NCBI GenBank assembly: GCA_002421445.1
Contig: DIKB01000156.1
Span: 1-7,976 of the forward strand
DNA: 7,976 bases
DNA from: Dehalococcoidia bacterium UBA5629
Lineage (GTDB): Bacteria > Chloroflexota > Dehalococcoidia > GIF9 > UBA5629
Direction: 5' to 3'
Below, in pieces: positions 5,645 to 7,976 of this stretch (within the stretch, counting starts at the first letter, position 1; every line of letters begins with the position of its first letter). The notes beneath the pieces are model-generated. The model worked only from the letters and a program-made list of their open reading frames with translations. It was not told where the DNA came from and made no database searches. Both the position numbers and the translations under genes were made by a program.

Positions 5645-6685
5645 TTAGCCTTGTGTCTTCACCCAGTCACGCCGTGCGGCTTCTTCGGCAATCTGAACGG
5701 CATTTAATGCGGCACCCTTTCGCAGATTATCAGTAACAACCCACATGACAAGACCATTGGGGTTGGAAGCGTCTGCGCGAATCCGACCAACATATGTTTC
5801 ATCGGATCCCTTGGCTAACCACGGTTGAGGATACAGACTTACATTCGGATCATCGAGCACTTTCACTCCCGGTGATTTCGATAATATCTTCCTTGCCTCA
5901 TCAGGTGCCATTGGATTGGTAAAATCGATGTTAACCGCTTCGCTATGTGAAATGAAGACTGGCACCCTGACACAGGTAGCGGAAACGAGGATCTGCGGGG
6001 CATGCATTATCTTCTTCGTTTCCTCCACCATTTTCCATTCTTCTTTGGTATACCCATTATCAAGAAATACATCTATTTCAGGCAACAGGTTGAAGGCTAT
6101 CTGATGAGGATAGACGTGTGGAACTACGCTCTGTCCATCAAGTACAGCCTTGGATTGTGTGGTCAATTCTTCCATTGCCGCAGCACCGGTACCGGCAACC
6201 GCCTGATAGGTGGAAACAACAATACGCTTGATCGGGTTAACCTTATGCAGAGGATTTAAGGCGACTACCATTTGAATGGTCGAGCAGTTCGGATTTGCAA
6301 TGATTCCCTTATGCAGCTTGATATCGTCCGGGTTCACTTCAGGAACGACCAGCGGTACCCATGGCTCCATTCGGAAAGCGGCGCTATTATCAATAACCAA
6401 TGCTCCTGCCTTCGCTGCTATCGGTGAAAAACGGCGGCTGATCTCCGCACCTGCTGAAAACAGGGCGATATCGATACCCTTGAAGGAATCGTTACCTGTT
6501 TCGTCGACTACCAGTTCGCGATGGCCGACAAAAAGCTTTTTACCTGCAGAACGATCAGATGCGTAAAGACGTATAGATTTGATGGGGAACTTTCTCTGTT
6601 CAAGTACCTTGATAAACTCCTGACCTACCAGTCCAGTGGCTCCTACGATCGCAATACTGTACGATGATGATGACGATGACATCAT
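5645..6685 (-). CDS. asd: Aspartate-semialdehyde dehydrogenase
   Basis: This cytosolic NADPH-dependent enzyme reduces aspartyl 4-phosphate to aspartate semialdehyde, the DapA substrate and the branch point to threonine and methionine. The 346 residues carry the Rossmann site GATGLVGQEF (15-24), the active-site Cys134 in NPNCST (131-136), Gln161 in STYQAVAG (158-165), Arg240 in CVRVPV (238-243) and the catalytic His247 in SHSEAV. The start is unusual: two adjacent ATGs (6685 and 6682) are followed by six serine codons before the Rossmann fold begins. The first ATG overlaps the dapB stop in an ATGA arrangement. The AGGGGG element upstream is better spaced for the second ATG, so the protein may begin one residue later. 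The serine run is encoded by alternating TCA/TCG codons. Its role is unknown and it may simply be a disordered tail. Confidence 0.96.
   Translation of the reverse strand: MMSSSSSSYSIAIVGATGLVGQEFIKVLEQRKFPIKSIRLYASDRSAGKKLFVGHRELVVDETGNDSFKGIDIALFSAGAEISRRFSPIAAKAGALVIDNSAAFRMEPWVPLVVPEVNPDDIKLHKGIIANPNCSTIQMVVALNPLHKVNPIKRIVVSTYQAVAGTGAAAMEELTTQSKAVLDGQSVVPHVYPHQIAFNLLPEIDVFLDNGYTKEEWKMVEETKKIMHAPQILVSATCVRVPVFISHSEAVNIDFTNPMAPDEARKILSKSPGVKVLDDPNVSLYPQPWLAKGSDETYVGRIRADASNPNGLVMWVVTDNLRKGAALNAVQIAEEAARRDWVKTQG
6663..6680 (-). repeat. Serine-codon trinucleotide repeat at the asd N-terminus
   Basis: Six consecutive TCA/TCG codons directly follow the ATG pair of asd (residues 3-8). Read on the plus strand they form a GAT/GAC trinucleotide array. 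Length change by slippage would add or remove serines without a frameshift and sits outside the folded enzyme domain. Confidence 0.6.
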
Positions 6686-7488
6686 GTTCCCCCTAGATGT
6701 AGTAATTTTTCAAGGCCGTAGACAAATGCATGATGTTCTGCAACTTCACGGATAGCCAGTATGACACCGGGCATAAAGCATTCGCGATTAATCGTATCAT
6801 GTTTTATGCTTAACGTCTGCCCCTGACCTCCGAATACAACCTCTTGATTAGCTACAAGTCCTGGTAATCTTACGCTATGGATAGTTACACCGTCAACTTG
6901 TCCGCCCCTCACATTTTCGAGTGTAAAATTCTTTGTTTGAGGAGATATGAAGGGCTTGCCTCTCGATTGAATCATTCCGCGCACTGTGGCGAGAGCCGTG
7001 CCGGATGGAGCATCGGCTTTCTCATGATTATGCGCCTCTGTAATTTCGGCATAGTCAAAATACTTCGAAGCTATTCGTGCGAGGTGCATCATAAGCACTG
7101 CTCCGAGAGCGAAGTTAGGCGCAATTACTATACCGATATCATTGTCTTTTGCAATAGCTTCGATCTGCTTCAAACTAGCTGTGGAAAAGCCGGTAGTGCC
7201 GATGACTACGTTTGTTTTTTTCGCTGCAGCAACTCGAATAGCATTCAGTGCCGTATCGGCAACAGAGAAATCCACGAGCACATCGGACTTTGTGGCATCG
7301 AGAAGGGCAGCGATATCTTTGAATATAGGGGCATGGCCGCGAGAAAATGGGAGGTCAATTGTATTTTGACTTGCCTTTATATCGGCTCCGCCAGCCAGCA
7401 CCATGTCCTGTTGCTGGCATACGGCAGAGACAACCTCTCTGCCCATTTTCCCCAGAATACCGTTAACCGCTACTGTTATAGGCTTCAT
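6682..7488 (-). CDS. dapB: 4-Hydroxy-tetrahydrodipicolinate reductase
   Basis: This cytosolic NAD(P)H-dependent enzyme reduces the DapA product to tetrahydrodipicolinate. At 268 residues it has family length. The nucleotide-binding loop is VNGILGKMGREV (8-19), the GTTGFS block lies at 97-102, and APNFALGA (123-130) matches the conserved APNxSxG region. The catalytic block reads EAHNHEKADAPSGTA (151-165). The usual family motif is E-x-H-H-x-x-K-x-D-A-P-S-G-T-A, so the first histidine (His153), Lys157 and the substrate-binding PSGT (161-164) are kept, but the second histidine is Asn154. I checked this codon (AAT) on the reverse complement. The start has AGGGAG (7503-7498) nine bases upstream. 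It lies 44 nt after pnp and overlaps asd by four bases, so the cluster is probably co-transcribed. Confidence 0.95.
   Translation of the reverse strand: MKPITVAVNGILGKMGREVVSAVCQQQDMVLAGGADIKASQNTIDLPFSRGHAPIFKDIAALLDATKSDVLVDFSVADTALNAIRVAAAKKTNVVIGTTGFSTASLKQIEAIAKDNDIGIVIAPNFALGAVLMMHLARIASKYFDYAEITEAHNHEKADAPSGTALATVRGMIQSRGKPFISPQTKNFTLENVRGGQVDGVTIHSVRLPGLVANQEVVFGGQGQTLSIKHDTINRECFMPGVILAIREVAEHHAFVYGLEKLLHLGGT
6689..6694 (-). promoter_or_regulatory. asd ribosome binding site inside the dapB 3' end
   Basis: AGGGGG on the minus strand (6694-6689) lies within the last codons of dapB. It ends three bases before the ATG at 6685 and six before the ATG at 6682. The spacing favours the second ATG, while the first gives the ATGA overlap with dapB. 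The exact start therefore remains open by one codon. Confidence 0.5.
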
Positions 7489-7532
7489 CGTGCTGTTCTC
7501 CCTGATTAAAGTTCAACAGCCTTATCGGCGGG

Positions 7533-7976
7533 TTATTTTTGCCTGGGCGGGAAGCGGGTTTGACCCTCTCTACCGCCGTGGTTGAAACCCTGTCCGTGTC
7601 TTTGCTGTCCCTGGGGCGGACGGTCCGGCCTCTCGTGAGCAGGTGAACTATCGCGTTTATCCGATTCTGTTGAAGACGTCTCAAATACTGCACGGCGAGA
7701 CAGGTTTATCCTTCCGAGATTATCTATTTCAGTAACCTTTACCGTAATCTCATCGCCCACTTTGACAATATCTTCAACGTTGGCAACTCGATAATCAGCA
7801 AGCTCGCTGATATGAACCAGTCCTTCTTTGCCGGGCAAAACTTCTACAAACGCACCAAAATTAACGACGCGCGTCACTTTTCCTGTATATATCTGCCCTG
7901 CTTCTACTTCGCGGGTAAGGTTTTCAACCATGGTTATCGCTTTTTGTGCCGACTCCTCATCAGGAGAGCCGATGAC
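7533..7976 (-). CDS. pnp: Polynucleotide phosphorylase, C-terminal part (5' end outside window)
   Basis: PNPase is a trimeric 3'-to-5' phosphorolytic exoribonuclease and degradosome component. The frame is open to base 7976, so 147 residues are visible and the catalytic RNase PH domains lie outside. The first 30 residues (VIGSPDEESAQKAI, then MVENLTREVEAGQ) match the end of the KH domain and the PNPase linker. The S1 RNA-binding domain follows, with GKVTRVVNFGAFVEV and LPGKEGLVHISELAD at about 33-61 and closing near INLSRRA. The last 45 or so residues are low complexity, rich in Gln, Gly, Arg and Pro, as in many PNPase tails. The ATG at 7931 is internal and not the true start. An isolated S1-domain protein is the only alternative, and the KH-like leader argues against it. 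dapB follows 44 nt downstream with no terminator between. Confidence 0.93.
   Translation of the reverse strand, partial: VIGSPDEESAQKAITMVENLTREVEAGQIYTGKVTRVVNFGAFVEVLPGKEGLVHISELADYRVANVEDIVKVGDEITVKVTEIDNLGRINLSRRAVFETSSTESDKRDSSPAHERPDRPPQGQQRHGQGFNHGGREGQTRFPPRQK

Noticed and set aside
6877..7509. 210-codon plus-strand open frame antisense to dapB
   Set aside because: The frame is Cys- and His-rich with no domain and lies opposite an intact dapB with all its motifs, so it is a shadow frame despite its length.
7492..7520. GCTGTT/AACAGC inverted repeat around the dapB ribosome binding site
   Set aside because: Only six pairs with a 17-base loop, so the structure would be weak and is expected by chance. 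It is also not a pnp terminator because no T-tract follows.
1..7976. CRISPR array, insertion sequence, toxin-antitoxin or defence system
   Set aside because: No regularly spaced repeats, transposase or recombinase motifs, terminal repeats or defence domains were seen. The content is housekeeping and lipid metabolism.

Overview
The window is ordinary bacterial chromosome with moderate GC content (mid-40s percent by eye), tightly packed genes and no mobile element, CRISPR array, rRNA or tRNA that I can support. Two co-directional gene blocks converge near the middle. The closest match I can suggest is a Chloroflexota (Dehalococcoidia-like) bacterium. The gene content combines an actinobacterial-style phosphatidylinositol cluster with a pnp-dapB-asd-dapA cluster, at a GC content too low for most Actinobacteria. 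This placement is inference and no marker gene here proves it.

Left edge (1-282): an AT-rich intergenic region. It holds a good extended -10 promoter and a ribosome binding site for the first plus-strand gene. It may also hold a divergent promoter and the first codons of a minus-strand gene that leaves the window at base 1.

Plus-strand block (283-4674): inositol-3-phosphate synthase, a PimA-like GT4 glycosyltransferase, a CDP-alcohol phosphatidyltransferase with the PIP-synthase-like SYxRARAE motif, and a 39-residue single-span membrane protein missed by length cut-offs. purA (adenylosuccinate synthetase) follows after a 57-nt gap with its own candidate -10 box and a strong ribosome binding site. 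The first three genes form a coherent pathway: glucose-6-phosphate to inositol-3-phosphate, then phosphatidylinositol phosphate, then a glycosylated phosphatidylinositol. The small membrane protein overlaps the phosphatidyltransferase stop codon and could be an accessory subunit.

Minus-strand block (7976-4737): the C-terminal part of polynucleotide phosphorylase (end of the KH domain, S1 domain, low-complexity tail), then dapB, asd and dapA. These last three cover the steps from aspartyl phosphate to tetrahydrodipicolinate in the lysine/diaminopimelate pathway. The genes are separated by 44 nt, overlapped by 4 nt and separated by 11 nt, so they are probably one transcript. purA and dapA converge across 62 bp with no recognisable intrinsic terminator.

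The points most worth a second look are the compact inositol-lipid operon with its small membrane ORF, a His-to-Asn change in the DapB catalytic motif, and a serine-codon repeat at the start of asd. I found no convincing new defence or mobile system.
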